Assembly: GCF_954871325.1 (NCBI RefSeq)
Contig: NC_088775.1
Coordinates: 57,203,561 to 57,267,560, forward strand
Source: Gordionus sp. m RMFG-2023
Taxonomy: Eukaryota > Nematomorpha > Gordioida > Chordodea > Parachordodidae
DNA length: 64,000 nucleotides
Direction: 5' to 3'
The notes beneath the pieces are model-generated. The model searched no databases. It was not told the DNA's origin and worked only from the letters and a program-made list of their open reading frames with translations. Positions 1-14,616 of this stretch are shown one piece after another. A program made the translations under genes and the position numbers. Numbering within the stretch: position 1 is the first letter of the stretch; each line of letters begins with the position of its first letter.

Positions 1-3000
1 CTAAATATGCTTTGATGTATTTTTTTACGATATCGGTTCAAAAAATAAATTTTAAAAATTTTTTTGTGGTAAAAACGTTGGAAGGGAAAAGGCTAACATC
101 TTAAGTTTGCAATTTTGAATATTTTTATATCATTCTACTCAGAATTAAATTTCCTATCCAATTATGCTTAGATGTATTTTTTTACGTTTCCGGTTCAAAA
201 AATAACATTTTTGTCGCGAAAACGTTCGAAGGGAAAAGGCTAACATCTTAAGTTTAATTTTTTAAATTTTTATATCATTGAACTCAGAATTAAATTTCCT
301 ATCTAAATATGCTTTGATGTATTTTTTTACGTTTCCGGTTCAAAAAATAACATTTTTGTCGCGAAAACGTTCGAAGGGAAAAGGCTAACATCTTAAGTTT
401 AATTTTTTAAATTTTTATATCATTGAACTCAGAATTAAATTTCCTATCTAAATATGCTTTGATGTATTTTTTTACGATATCGGTTCAAAAAATAAATTTA
501 AAAAATTTTTTTGTGGTAAAAACGTTGGAAGGGAAAAGGGTAACATCTTATTTGCAATTTTGAATATTTTTATATCATTCTACTCAGAATTAAATTTCCT
601 ATCCAATTATGCTTAGATGTATTTTTTTACGTTTCCGGTTCAAAAAATAACATTTTTGTCGCGAAAACGTTCGAAGGGAAAAGGCTAACATCTTAAGTTT
701 AATTTTTTAAATTTTTATATCATTGAACTCAGAATTAAATTTCCTATATAAATATGCTTTGATGTATTTTTTTACGATATCGGTTCAAAAAATAAATTTT
801 AAAAATTTTTTTGTGGTAAAAACGTTGGAAGGGAAAAGGCTAACATCTTATATGCAATTTTGAATATTTTTATATCATTCTACTCAGAATTAAATTTCCT
901 ATCCAATTATGCTTAGATGTATTTTTTTACGTTTCCTGTTCAAAAAATAACATTTTTGTCGCGAAAACGTTCGAAGGGAAAAGGCTAACATCTTAAGTTT
1001 AATTTTTTAAATTTTTATATCATTGAACTCAGAATTAAATTTCCTATCTAAATATGCTTTGATGTATTTTTTTACGATATCGGTTCAAAAAATAAATTTT
1101 AAAAATTTTTTTGTGGTAAAAACGTTGGAAGGGAAAAGGCTAACATCTTATATGCAATTTTGAATATTTTTATATCATTCTACTCAGAATTAAATTTCCT
1201 ATCCAATTATGCTTAGATGTATTTTTTTACGTTTCCGGTTCAAAAAATAACATTTTTGTCGCGAAAACGTTCGAAGGGAAAAGGCTAACATCTTAAGTTT
1301 AATTTTTTAAATTTTTATATCATTGAACTCAGAATTAAATTTCCTATCTAAATATGCTTTGATGTATTTTTTTACGATATCGGTTCAAAAAATAAATTTT
1401 AAAAATTTTTTTGTGGTAAAAACGTTGGAAGGGAAAAGGCTAACATCTTATATGCAATTTTGAATATTTTTATATCATTCTACTCAGAATTAAATTTCCT
1501 ATCCAATTATGCTTAGATGTATTTTTTTACGTTTCCGGTTCAAAAAATAACATTTTTGTCGCGAAAACGTTCGAAGGGAAAAGGCTAACATCTTAAGTTT
1601 AATTTTTTAAATTTTTATATCATTGAACTCAGAATTAAATTTCCTATCTAAATATGCTTTGATGTATTTTTTTACGTTTCCGGTTCAAAAAATAACATTT
1701 TTGTCGCGAAAACGTTCGAAGGGAAAAGGCTAACATCTTAAGTTTAATTTTTTAAATTTTTATATCATTGAACTCAGAATTAAATTTCCTATCTAAATAT
1801 GCTTTGATGTATTTTTTTACGATATCGGTTCAAAAAATAAATTTAAAAAATTTTTTTGTGGTAAAAACGTTGGAAGGGAAAAGGGTAACATCTTATTTGC
1901 AATTTTGAATATTTTTATATCATTCTACTCAGAATTAAATTTCCTATCCAATTATGCTTAGATGTATTTTTTTACGTTTCCGGTTCAAAAAATAACATTT
2001 TTGTCGCGAAAACGTTCGAAGGGAAAAGGCTAACATCTTAAGTTTAATTTTTTAAATTTTTATATCATTGAACTCAGAATTAAATTTCCTATATAAATAT
2101 GCTTTGATGTATTTTTTTACGATATCGGTTCAAAAAATAAATTTTAAAAATTTTTTTGTGGTAAAAACGTTGGAAGGGAAAAGGCTAACATCTTATATGC
2201 AATTTTGAATATTTTTATATCATTCTACTCAGAATTAAATTTCCTATCCAATTATGCTTAGATGTATTTTTTTACGTTTCCGGTTCAAAAAATAACATTT
2301 TTGTCGCGAAAACGTTCGAAGGGAAAAGGCTAACATCTTAAGTTTAATTTTTTAAATTTTTATATCATTGAACTCAGAATTAAATTTCCTATCTAAATAT
2401 GCTTTGATGTATTTTTTTACGATATCGGTTCAAAAAATAAATTTTAAAAATTTTTTTGTGGTAAAAACGTTGGAAGGGAAAAGGCTAACATCTTATATGC
2501 AATTTTGAATATTTTTATATCATTCTACTCAGAATTAAATTTCCTATCCAATTATGCTTAGATGTATTTTTTTACGTTTCCGGTTCAAAAAATAACATTT
2601 TTGTCGCGAAAACGTTCGAAGGGAAAAGGCTAACATCTTAAGTTTAATTTTTTAAATTTTTATATCATTGAACTCAGAATTAAATTTCCTATCTAAATAT
2701 GCTTTGATGTATTTTTTTACGTTTCCGGTTCAAAAAATAACATTTTTGTCGCGAAAACGTTCGAAGGGAAAAGGCTAACATCTTAAGTTTAATTTTTTAA
2801 ATTTTTATATCATTGAACTCAGAATTAAATTTCCTATCTAAATATGCTTTGATGTATTTTTTTACGATATCGGTTCAAAAAATAAATTTAAAAAATTTTT
2901 TTGTGGTAAAAACGTTGGAAGGGAAAAGGCTAACATCTTATTTGCAATTTTGAATATTTTTATATCATTCTACTCAGAATTAAATTTCCTATCCAATTAT

Positions 3001-6000
3001 GCTTAGATGTATTTTTTTACGTTTCCGGTTCAAAAAATAACATTTTTGTCGCGAAAACGTTCGAAGGGAAAAGGCTAACATCTTAAGTTTAATTTTTTAA
3101 ATTTTTATATCATTGAACTCAGAATTAAATTTCCTATCTAAATATGCTTTGATGTATTTTTTTACGATATCGGTTCAAAAAATAAATTTTAAAAATTTTT
3201 TTGTGGTAAAAACGTTGGAAGGGAAAAGGCTAACATCTTATATGCAATTTTGAATATTTTTATATCATTCTACTCAGAATTAAATTTCCTATCCAATTAT
3301 GCTTAGATGTATTTTTTTACGTTTCCGGTTCAAAAAATAACATTTTTGTCGCGAAAACGTTCGAAGGGAAAAGGCTAACATCTTAAGTTTAATTTTTTAA
3401 ATTTTTATATCATTGAACTCAGAATTAAATTTCCTATCTAAATATGCTTTGATGTATTTTTTTACGATATCGGTTCAAAAAATAAATTTTAAAAATTTTT
3501 TTGTGGTAAAAACGTTGGAAGGGAAAAGGCTAACATCTTATATGCAATTTTGAATATTTTTATATCATTCTACTCAGAATTAAATTTCCTATCCAATTAT
3601 GCTTAGATGTATTTTTTTACGTTTCCGGTTCAAAAAATAACATTTTTGTCGCGAAAACGTTCGAAGGGAAAAGGCTAACATCTTAAGTTTAATTTTTTAA
3701 ATTTTTATATCATTGAACTCAGAATTAAATTTCCTATCTAAATATGCTTTGATGTATTTTTTTACGATATCGGTTCAAAAAATAAATTTTAAAAATTTTT
3801 TTGTGGTAAAAACGTTGGAAGGGAAAAGGCTAACATCTTATATGCAATTTTGAATATTTTTATATCATTCTACTCAGAATTAAATTTCCTATCCAATTAT
3901 GCTTAGATGTATTTTTTTACGTTTCCGGTTCAAAAAATAACATTTTTGTCGCGAAAACGTTCGAAGGGAAAAGGCTAACATCTTAAGTTTAATTTTTTAA
4001 ATTTTTATATCATTGAACTCAGAATTAAATTTCCTATCTAAATATGCTTTGATGTATTTTTTTACGATATCGGTTCAAAAAATAAATTTAAAAAATTTTT
4101 TTGTGGTAAAAACGTTGGAAGGGAAAAGGCTAACATCTTATTTGCAATTTTGAATATTTTTATATCATTCTACTCAGAATTAAATTTCCTATCCAATTAT
4201 GCTTAGATGTATTTTTTTACGTTTCCGGTTCAAAAAATAACATTTTTGTCGCGAAAACGTTCGAAGGGAAAAGGCTAACATCTTAAGTTTAATTTTTTAA
4301 ATTTTTATATCATTGAACTCAGAATTAAATTTCCTATCTAAATATGCTTTGATGTATTTTTTTACGTTTCCGGTTCAAAAAATAACATTTTTGTCGCGAA
4401 AACGTTCGAAGGGAAAAGGCTAACATCTTAAGTTTAATTTTTTAAATTTTTATATCATTGAACTCAGAATTAAATTTCCTATCTAAATATGCTTTGATGT
4501 ATTTTTTTACGATATCGGTTCAAAAAATAAATTTTAAAAATTTTTTTGTGGTAAAAACGTTGGAAGGGAAAAGGCTAACATCTTATTTGCAATTTTGAAT
4601 ATTTTTATATCATTCTACTCAGAATTAAATTTCCTATCCAATTATGCTTAGATGTATTTTTTTACGTTTCCGGTTCAAAAAATAACATTTTTGTCGCGAA
4701 AACGTTCGAAGGGAAAAGGCTAACATCTTAAGTTTAATTTTTTAAATTTTTATATCATTGAACTCAGAATTAAATTTCCTATCTAAATATGCTTTGATGT
4801 ATTTTTTTACGATATCGGTTCAAAAAATAAATTTTAAAAATTTTTTTGTGGTAAAAACGTTGGAAGGGAAAAGGCTAACATCTTATATGCAATTTTGAAT
4901 ATTTTTATATCATTCTACTCAGAATTAAATTTCCTATCCAATTATGCTTAGATGTATTTTTTTACGTTTCCGGTTCAAAAAATAACATTTTTGTCGCGAA
5001 AACGTTCGAAGGGAAAAGGCTAACATCTTAAGTTTAATTTTTTAAATTTTTATATCATTGAACTCAGAATTAAATTTCCTATCTAAATATGCTTTGATGT
5101 ATTTTTTTACGATATCGGTTCAAAAAATAAATTTTAAAAATTTTTTTGTGGTAAAAACGTTGGAAGGGAAAAGGCTAACATCTTATATGCAATTTTGAAT
5201 ATTTTTATATCATTCTACTCAGAATTAAATTTCCTATCCAATTATGCTTAGATGTATTTTTTTACGTTTCCGGTTCAAAAAATAACATTTTTGTCGCGAA
5301 AACGTTCGAAGGGAAAAGGCTAACATCTTAAGTTTAATTTTTTAAATTTTTATATCATTGAACTCAGAATTAAATTTCCTATCTAAATATGCTTTGATGT
5401 ATTTTTTTACGATATCGGTTCAAAAAATAAATTTTAAAAATTTTTTTGTGGTAAAAACGTTGGAAGGGAAAAGGCTAACATCTTATATGCAATTTTGAAT
5501 ATTTTTATATCATTCTACTCAGAATTAAATTTCCTATCCAATTATGCTTAGATGTATTTTTTTACGTTTCCGGTTCAAAAAATAACATTTTTGTCGCGAA
5601 AACGTTCGAAGGGAAAAGGCTAACATCTTAAGTTTAATTTTTTAAATTTTTATATCATTGAACTCAGAATTAAATTTCCTATCTAAATATGCTTTGATGT
5701 ATTTTTTTACGATATCGGTTCAAAAAATAAATTTTAAAAATTTTTTTGTGGTAAAAACGTTGGAAGGGAAAAGGCTAACATCTTATATGCAATTTTGAAT
5801 ATTTTTATATCATTCTACTCAGAATTAAATTTCCTATCCAATTATGCTTAGATGTATTTTTTTACGTTTCCGGTTCAAAAAATAACATTTTTGTCGCGAA
5901 AACGTTCGAAGGGAAAAGGCTAACATCTTAAGTTTAATTTTTTAAATTTTTATATCATTGAACTCAGAATTAAATTTCCTATCTAAATATGCTTTGATGT

Positions 6001-9000
6001 ATTTTTTTACGATATCGGTTCAAAAAATAAATTTTAAAAATTTTTTTGTGGTAAAAACGTTGGAAGGGAAAAGGCTAACATCTTATATGCAATTTTGAAT
6101 ATTTTTATATCATTCTACTCAGAATTAAATTTCCTATCCAATTATGCTTAGATGTATTTTTTTACGTTTCCGGTTCAAAAAATAACATTTTTGTCGCGAA
6201 AACGTTCGAAGGGAAAAGGCTAACATCTTAAGTTTAATTTTTTAAATTTTTATATCATTGAACTCAGAATTAAATTTCCTATCTAAATATGCTTTGATGT
6301 ATTTTTTTACGATATCGGTTCAAAAAATAAATTTTAAAAATTTTTTTGTGGTAAAAACGTTGGAAGGGAAAAGGCTAACATCTTATATGCAATTTTGAAT
6401 ATTTTTATATCATTCTACTCAGAATTAAATTTCCTATCCAATTATGCTTAGATGTATTTTTTTACGTTTCCGGTACAAAAAATAACATTTTTGTCGCGAA
6501 AACGTTCGAAGGGAAAAGGCTAACATCTTAAGTTTAATTTTTTAAATTTTTATATCATTGAACTCAGAATTAAATTTCCTATCTAAATATGCTTTGATGT
6601 ATTTTTTTACGATATCGGTTCAAAAAATAATTAAAAATTTTTTTGTGGTAAAAACGTTGGAAGGGAAAAGGCTAACATCTTATATGCAATTTTGAATATT
6701 TTTATATCATTCTACTCATAATTAAATTTCCTATCCAATTATGCTTAGATGTATTTTTTTACGTTTCCGGTTCAAAAAATAACATTTTTGTCGCGAAAAC
6801 GTTCGAAGGGAAAAGGCTAACATCTTAAGTTTAATTTTTTAAATTTTTATATCATTGAACTCAGAATTAAATTTCCTATCTAAATATGCTTTGATGTATT
6901 TTTTTACGTTTCCGGTTCAAAAAATAACATTTTTGTCGCGAAAACGTTCGAAGGGAAAAGGCTAACATCTTAAGTTTAATTTTTTAAATTTTTATATCAT
7001 TGAACTCAGAATTAAATTTCCTATCTAAATATGCTTTGATGTATTTTTTTACGATATCGGTTCAAAAAATAAATTTTAAAAATTTTTTTGTGGTAAAAAC
7101 GTTCGAAGGGAAAAGGCTAACATCTTATTTGCAATTTTGAATATTTTTATATCATTCTACTCAGAATTAAATTTCCTATCCAATTATGCTTAGATGTATT
7201 TTTTTACGTTTCCGGTTCAAAAAATAACATTTTTGTCGCGAAAACGTTCGAAGGGAAAAGGCTAACATCTTAAGTTTAATTTTTTAAATTTTTATATCAT
7301 TGAACTCAGAATTAAATTTCCTATATAAATATGCTTTGATGTATTTTTTTACGATATCGGTTCAAAAAATAAATTTTAAAAATTTTTTTGTGGTAAAAAC
7401 GTTGGAAGGGAAAAGGCTAACATCTTATATGCAATTTTGAATATTTTTATATCATTCTACTCAGAATTAAATTTCCTATCCAATTATGCTTAGATGTATT
7501 TTTTTACGTTTCCGGTTCAAAAAATAACATTTTTGTCGCGAAAACGTTCGAAGGGAAAAGGCTAACATCTTAAGTTTAATTTTTTAAATTTTTATATCAT
7601 TGAACTCAGAATTAAATTTCCTATCTAAATATGCTTTGATGTATTTTTTTACGATATCGGTTCAAAAAATAAATTTTAAAAATTTTTTTGTGGTAAAAAC
7701 GTTGGAAGGGAAAAGGCTAACATCTTATATGCAATTTTGAATATTTTTATATCATTCTACTCAGAATTAAATTTCCTATCCAATTATGCTTAGATGTATT
7801 TTTTTACGTTTCCGGTTCAAAAAATAACATTTTTGTCGCGAAAACGTTCGAAGGGAAAAGGCTAACATCTTAAGTTTAATTTTTTAAATTTTTATATCAT
7901 TGAACTCAGAATTAAATTTCCTATCTAAATATGCTTTGATGTATTTTTTTACGTTTCCGGTTCAAAAAATAACATTTTTGTCGCGAAAACGTTCGAAGGG
8001 AAAAGGCTAACATCTTAAGTTTAATTTTTTAAATTTTTATATCATTGAACTCAGAATTAAATTTCCTATCTAAATATGCTTTGATGTATTTTTTTACGAT
8101 ATCGGTTCAAAAAATAAATTTTAAAAATTTTTTTGTGGTAAAAACGTTGGAAGGGAAAAGGCTAACATCTTATATGCAATTTTGAATATTTTTATATCAT
8201 TCTACTCAGAATTAAATTTCCTATCCAATTATGCTTAGATGTATTTTTTTACGTTTCCGGTACAAAAAATAACATTTTTGTCGCGAAAACGTTCGAAGGG
8301 AAAAGGCTAACATCTTAAGTTTAATTTTTTAAATTTTTATATCATTGAACTCAGAATTAAATTTCCTATCTAAATATGCTTTGATGTATTTTTTTACGAT
8401 ATCGGTTCAAAAAATAAATTTTATAAATTTTTTTGTGGTAAAAACGTTGGAAGGGAAAAGGCTAACATCTTATATGCAATTTTGAATATTTTTATATCAT
8501 TCTACTCAGAATTAAATTTCCTATCCAATTATGCTTAGATGTATTTTTTTACGTTTCCGGTTCAAAAAATAACATTTTTGTCGCGAAAACGTTCGAAGGG
8601 AAAAGGCTAACATCTTAAGTTTAATTTTTTAAATTTTTATATCATTGAACTCAGAATTAAATTTCCTATCTAAATATGCTTTGATGTATTTTTTTACGAT
8701 ATCGGTTCAAAAAATAAATTTTAAAAATTTTTTTGTGGTAAAAACGTTGGAAGGGAAAAGGCTAACATCTTATATGCAATTTTGAATATTTTTATATCAT
8801 TCTACTCAGAATTAAATTTCCTATCCAATTATGCTTAGATGTATTTTTTTACGTTTCCGGTTCAAAAAATAACATTTTTGTCGCGAAAACGTTCGAAGGG
8901 AAAAGGCTAACATCTTAAGTTTAATTTTTTAAATTTTTATATCATTGAACTCAGAATTAAATTTCCTATCTAAATATGCTTTGATGTATTTTTTTACGAT

Positions 9001-12000
9001 ATCGGTTCAAAAAATAAATTTTAAAAATTTTTTTGTGGTAAAAACGTTGGAAGGGAAAAGGCTAACATCTTATATGCAATTTTGAATATTTTTATATCAT
9101 TCTACTCAGAATTAAATTTCCTATCCAATTATGCTTAGATGTATTTTTTTACGTTTCCGGTTCAAAAAATAACATTTTTGTCGCGAAAACGTTCGAAGGG
9201 AAAAGGCTAACATCTTAAGTTTAATTTTTTAAATTTTTATATCATTGAACTCAGAATTAAATTTCCTATCTAAATATGCTTTGATGTATTTTTTTACGAT
9301 ATCGGTTCAAAAAATAAATTTAAAAATTTTTTTGTGGTAAAAACGTTGGAAGGGAAAAGGCTAACATCTTATATGCAATTTTGAATATTTTTATATCATT
9401 CTACTCATAATTAAATTTCCTATCCAATTATGCTTAGATGTATTTTTTTACGTTTCCGGTTCAAAAAATAACATTTTTGTCGCGAAAACGTTCGAAGGGA
9501 AAAGGCTAACATCTTAAGTTTAATTTTTTAAATTTTTATATCATTGAACTCAGAATTAAATTTCCTATCTAAATATGCTTTGATGTATTTTTTTACGTTT
9601 CCGGTTCAAAAAATAACATTTTTGTCGCGAAAACGTTCGAAGGGAAAAGGCTACATCTTAAGTTTAATTTTTTAAATTTTTATATCATTGAACTCAGAAT
9701 TAAATTTCCTATCTAAATATGCTTTGATGTATTTTTTTACGATATCGGTTCAAAAAATAAATTTTAAAAATTTTTTTGTGGTAAAAACGTTCGAAGGGAA
9801 AAGGCTAACATCTTATTTGCAATTTTGAATATTTTTATATCATTCTACTCAGAATTAAATTTCCTATCCAATTATGCTTAGATGTATTTTTTTACGTTTC
9901 CGGTTCAAAAAATAACATTTTTGTCGCGAAAACGTTCGAAGGGAAAAGGCTAACATCTTAAGTTTAATTTTTTAAATTTTTATATCATTGAACTCAGAAT
10001 TAAATTTCCTATATAAATATGCTTTGATGTATTTTTTTACGATATCGGTTCAAAAAATAAATTTTAAAAATTTTTTTGTGGTAAAAACGTTGGAAGGGAA
10101 AAGGCTAACATCTTATATGCAATTTTGAATATTTTTATATCATTCTACTCAGAATTAAATTTCCTATCCAATTATGCTTAGATGTATTTTTTTACGTTTC
10201 CGGTTCAAAAAATAACATTTTTGTCGCGAAAACGTTCGAAGGGAAAAGGCTAACATCTTAAGTTTAATTTTTTAAATTTTTATATCATTGAACTCAGAAT
10301 TAAATTTCCTATCTAAATATGCTTTGATGTATTTTTTTACGATATCGGTTCAAAAAATAAATTTTAAAAATTTTTTTGTGGTAAAAACGTTGGAAGGGAA
10401 AAGGCTAACATCTTATATGCAATTTTGAATATTTTTATATCATTCTACTCAGAATTAAATTTCCTATCCAATTATGCTTAGATGTATTTTTTTACGTTTC
10501 CGGTTCAAAAAATAACATTTTTGTCGCGAAAACGTTCGAAGGGAAAAGGCTAACATCTTAAGTTTAATTTTTTAAATTTTTATATCATTGAACTCAGAAT
10601 TAAATTTCCTATCTAAATATGCTTTGATGTATTTTTTTACGATATCGGTTCAAAAAATAAATTTTAAAAATTTTTTTGTGGTAAAAACGTTGGAAGGGAA
10701 AAGGCTAACATCTTATTTGCAATTTTGAATATTTTTATATCATTCTACTCAGAATTAAATTTCCTATCCAATTATGCTTAGATGTATTTTTTTACGTTTC
10801 CGGTTCAAAAAATAACATTTTTGTCGCGAAAACGTTCGAAGGGAAAAGGCTAACATCTTTAGTTTAATTTTTTAAATTTTTATATCATTGAACTCAGAAT
10901 TAAATTTCCTATCTAAATATGCTTTGATGTATTTTTTTACGATATCGGTTCAAAAAATAAATTTTAAAAATTTTTTTGTGGTAAAAACGTTGGAAGGGAA
11001 AAGGCTAACATCTTATATGCAATTTTGAATATTTTTATATCATTCTACTCAGAATTAAATTTCCTATCCAATTATGCTTAGATGTATTTTTTTACGTTTC
11101 CGGTTCAAAAAATAACATTTTTGTCGCGAAAACGTTCGAAGGGAAAAGGCTAACATCTTAAGTTTAATTTTTTAAATTTTTATATCATTGAACTCAGAAT
11201 TAAATTTCCTATCTAAATATGCTTTGATGTATTTTTTTACGTTTCCGGTTCAAAAAATAACATTTTTGTCGCGAAAACGTTCGAAGGGAAAAGGCTAACA
11301 TCTTAAGTTTAATTTTTTAAATTTTTATATCATTGAACTCAGAATTAAATTTCCTATCTAAATATGCTTTGATGTATTTTTTTACGATATCGGTTCAAAA
11401 AATAAATTTTAAAAATTTTTTTGTGGTAAAAACGTTGGAAGGGAAAAGGCTAACATCTTATATGCAATTTTGAATATTTTTATATCATTCTACTCAGAAT
11501 TAAATTTCCTATCCAATTATGCTTAGATGTATTTTTTTACGTTTCCGGTACAAAAAATAACATTTTTGTCGCGAAAACGTTCGAAGGGAAAAGGCTAACA
11601 TCTTAAGTTTAATTTTTTAAATTTTTATATCATTGAACTCAGAATTAAATTTCCTATCTAAATATGCTTTGATGTATTTTTTTACGATATCGGTTCAAAA
11701 AATAAATTTTATAAATTTTTTTGTGGTAAAAACGTTGGAAGGGAAAAGGCTAACATCTTATATGCAATTTTGAATATTTTTATATCATTCTACTCAGAAT
11801 TAAATTTCCTATCCAATTATGCTTAGATGTATTTTTTTACGTTTCCGGTTCAAAAAATAACATTTTTGTCGCGAAAACGTTCGAAGGGAAAAGGCTAACA
11901 TCTTAAGTTTAATTTTTTAAATTTTTATATCATTGAACTCAGAATTAAATTTCCTATCTAAATATGCTTTGATGTATTTTTTTACGATATCGGTTCAAAA

Positions 12001-14410
12001 AATAAATTTTAAAAATTTTTTTGTGGTAAAAACGTTGGAAGGGAAAAGGCTAACATCTTATATGCAATTTTGAATATTTTTATATCATTCTACTCAGAAT
12101 TAAATTTCCTATCCAATTATGCTTAGATGTATTTTTTTACGTTTCCGGTACAAAAAATAACATTTTTGTCGCGAAAACGTTCGAAGGGAAAAGGCTAACA
12201 TCTTAAGTTTAATTTTTTAAATTTTTATATCATTGAACTCAGAATTAAATTTCCTATCTAAATATGCTTTGATGTATTTTTTTACGATATCGGTTCAAAA
12301 AATAAATTTTAAAAATTTTTTTGTGGTAAAAACGTTGGAAGGGAAAAGGCTAACATCTTATATGCAATTTTGAATATTTTTATATCATTCTACTCAGAAT
12401 TAAATTTCCTATCCAATTATGCTTAGATGTATTTTTTTACGTTTCCGGTTCAAAAAATAACATTTTTGTCGCGAAAACGTTCGAAGGGAAAAGGCTAACA
12501 TCTTAAGTTTAATTTTTTAAATTTTTATATCATTGAACTCAGAATTAAATTTCCTATCTAAATATGCTTTGATGTATTTTTTTACGATATCGGTTCAAAA
12601 AATAAATTTAAAAAATTTTTTTGTGGTAAAAACGTTGGAAGGGAAAAGGCTAACATCTTATATGCAATTTTGAATATTTTTATATCATTCTACTCAGAAT
12701 TAAATTTCCTATCTAAATATGCTTTTATGTATTTTTTTACGATATTGGTTCAAAAAATAACATTTTTGTCGCGAAAACGTTCGAAGGGAAAAGGCTAACA
12801 TCTTAAGTTTAATTTTTTAAATTTTTATATCATTGAACTCAGAATTAAATTTCCTATCTAAATATGCTTTGATGTATTTTTTTACGATATCGGTTCAAAA
12901 AATAAATTTTAAAAATTTTTTTGTGGTAAAAACGTTGGAAGGGAAAAGGCTAACATCTTATATGCAATTTTGAATATTTTTATATCATTCTACTCAGAAT
13001 TAAATTTCCTATCCAATTATGCTTAGATGTATTTTTTTACGTTTCCGGTTCAAAAAATAACATTTTTGTCGCGAAAACGTTCGAAGGGAAAAGGCTAACA
13101 TCTTAAGTTTAATTTTTTAAATTTTTATATCATTGAACTCAGAATTAAATTTCCTATCTAAATATGCTTTGATGTATTTTTTTACGTTTCCGGTTCAAAA
13201 AATAACATTTTTGTCGCGAAAACGTTCGAAGGGAAAAGGCTAACATCTTAAGTTTAATTTTTTAAATTTTTATATCATTGAACTCAGAATTAAATTTCCT
13301 ATCTAAATATGCTTTGATGTATTTTTTTACGATATCGGTTCAAAAAATAAATTTTAAAAATTTTTTTGTGGTAAAAACGTTGGAAGGGAAAAGGCTAACA
13401 TCTTATATGCAATTTTGAATATTTTTATATCATTCTACTCAGAATTAAATTTCCTATCCAATTATGCTTAGATGTATTTTTTTACGTTTCCGGTTCAAAA
13501 AATAACATTTTTGTCGCGAAAACGTTCGAAGGGAAAAGGCTAACATCTTAAGTTTAATTTTTTAAATTTTTATATCATTGAACTCAGAATTAAATTTCCT
13601 ATCTAAATATGCTTTGATGTATTTTTTTACGATATCGGTTCAAAAAATAAATTTAAAAAATTTTTTTGTGGTAAAAACGTTGGAAGGGAAAAGGCTAACA
13701 TCTTATATGCAATTTTGAATATTTTTATATCATTCTACTCAGAATTAAATTTCCTATCCAATTATGCTTAGATGTATTTTTTTACGTTTCCGGTTCAAAA
13801 AATAACATTTTTGTCGCGAAAACGTTCGAAGGGAAAAGGCTAACATCTTAAGTTTAATTTTTTAAATTTTTATATCATTGAACTCAGAATTAAATTTCCT
13901 ATCTAAATATGCTTTGATGTATTTTTTTACGATATCGGTTCAAAAAATAAATTTAAAAAATTTTTTTGTGGTAAAAACGTTGGAAGGGAAAAGGCTAACA
14001 TCTTATATGCAATTTTGAATATTTTTATATCATTCTACTCAGAATTAAATTTCCTATCTAAATATGCTTTTATGTATTTTTTTACGATATTGGTTCAAAA
14101 AATAACATTTTTGTCGCGAAAACGTTCGAAGGGAAAAGGCTAACATCTTAAGTTTAATTTTTTAAATTTTTATATCATTGAACTCAGAATTAAATTTCCT
14201 ATCTAAATATGCTTTGATGTATTTTTTTACGATATCGGTTCAAAAAATAAATTTTAAAAATTTTTTTGTGGTAAAAACGTTGGAAGGGAAAAGGCTAACA
14301 TCTTATATGCAATTTTGAATATTTTTATATCATTCTACTCAGAATTAAATTTCCTATCTAAATATGCTTTGATGTATTTTTTTACGATATTGGTTCAAAA
14401 AATAAATTTT
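1..14410 (+). repeat. Left satellite array, 300-bp dimer (155 + 145 bp)
   Basis: This tandem array runs from the window edge to the transposon core. Two related subunits alternate. Subunit A (about 155 bp) carries ACGATATCGGTTC and AAAACGTTGGAAGG. Subunit B (about 145 bp) carries ACGTTTCCGGTTC and GTCGCGAAAACGTTCG. An A+B pair is 300 bp, and copies differ by only a few bases. Extra B units break the alternation near 358, 1703, 2748, 4393, 6935, 7980, 9624, 11268 and 13213, giving spacings of n x 300 + 145 bp with n = 3 to 8. Hybrid monomers occur near 12715 and 14060. I see no coding potential. The left end is outside the window. It could be an ordinary pericentromeric satellite or the expanded terminal repeat of the MULE beside it; the inverted partner array favours the second. 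Confidence 0.97.
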
Positions 14411-14616
14411 GTTTTCCTGTTCCGATGCTGTAGGGGAGGGGCCTATCGGATATCCTCCCTTAGCGATTTTTAATTGTGGGCCGCCTATTGGGGCACCACA
14501 GTTTTTGAGTTATTACTCTTAAGCCAAGGTTATGTTAATATTATCAGCTATATAATTAAAATGAGATATTATCATCCGTTAAGCGTTATTTTGCGTATAA
14601 TTTTATTGATTATTAT
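14411..14616. other. GC-richer non-repeat segment next to the left array
   Basis: This stretch starts where the satellite breaks off (after AATAAATTTT) and holds GGGGAGGGGCCTATCGG and GGGCCGCCTATTGGGGC, clearly richer in G and C than its surroundings. I see no open frame, no tRNA-like fold and no terminal repeat partner elsewhere in the window. It may belong to the same captured segment as the acidic frame beside it. Confidence 0.4.

Noticed and set aside
200-230. Possible CENP-B box in subunit B (CTTCGAACGTTTTCGCGAC on one strand)
   Set aside because: It shares TTCG and a later CG with the box, but the required spacing and CGGG core are not met.
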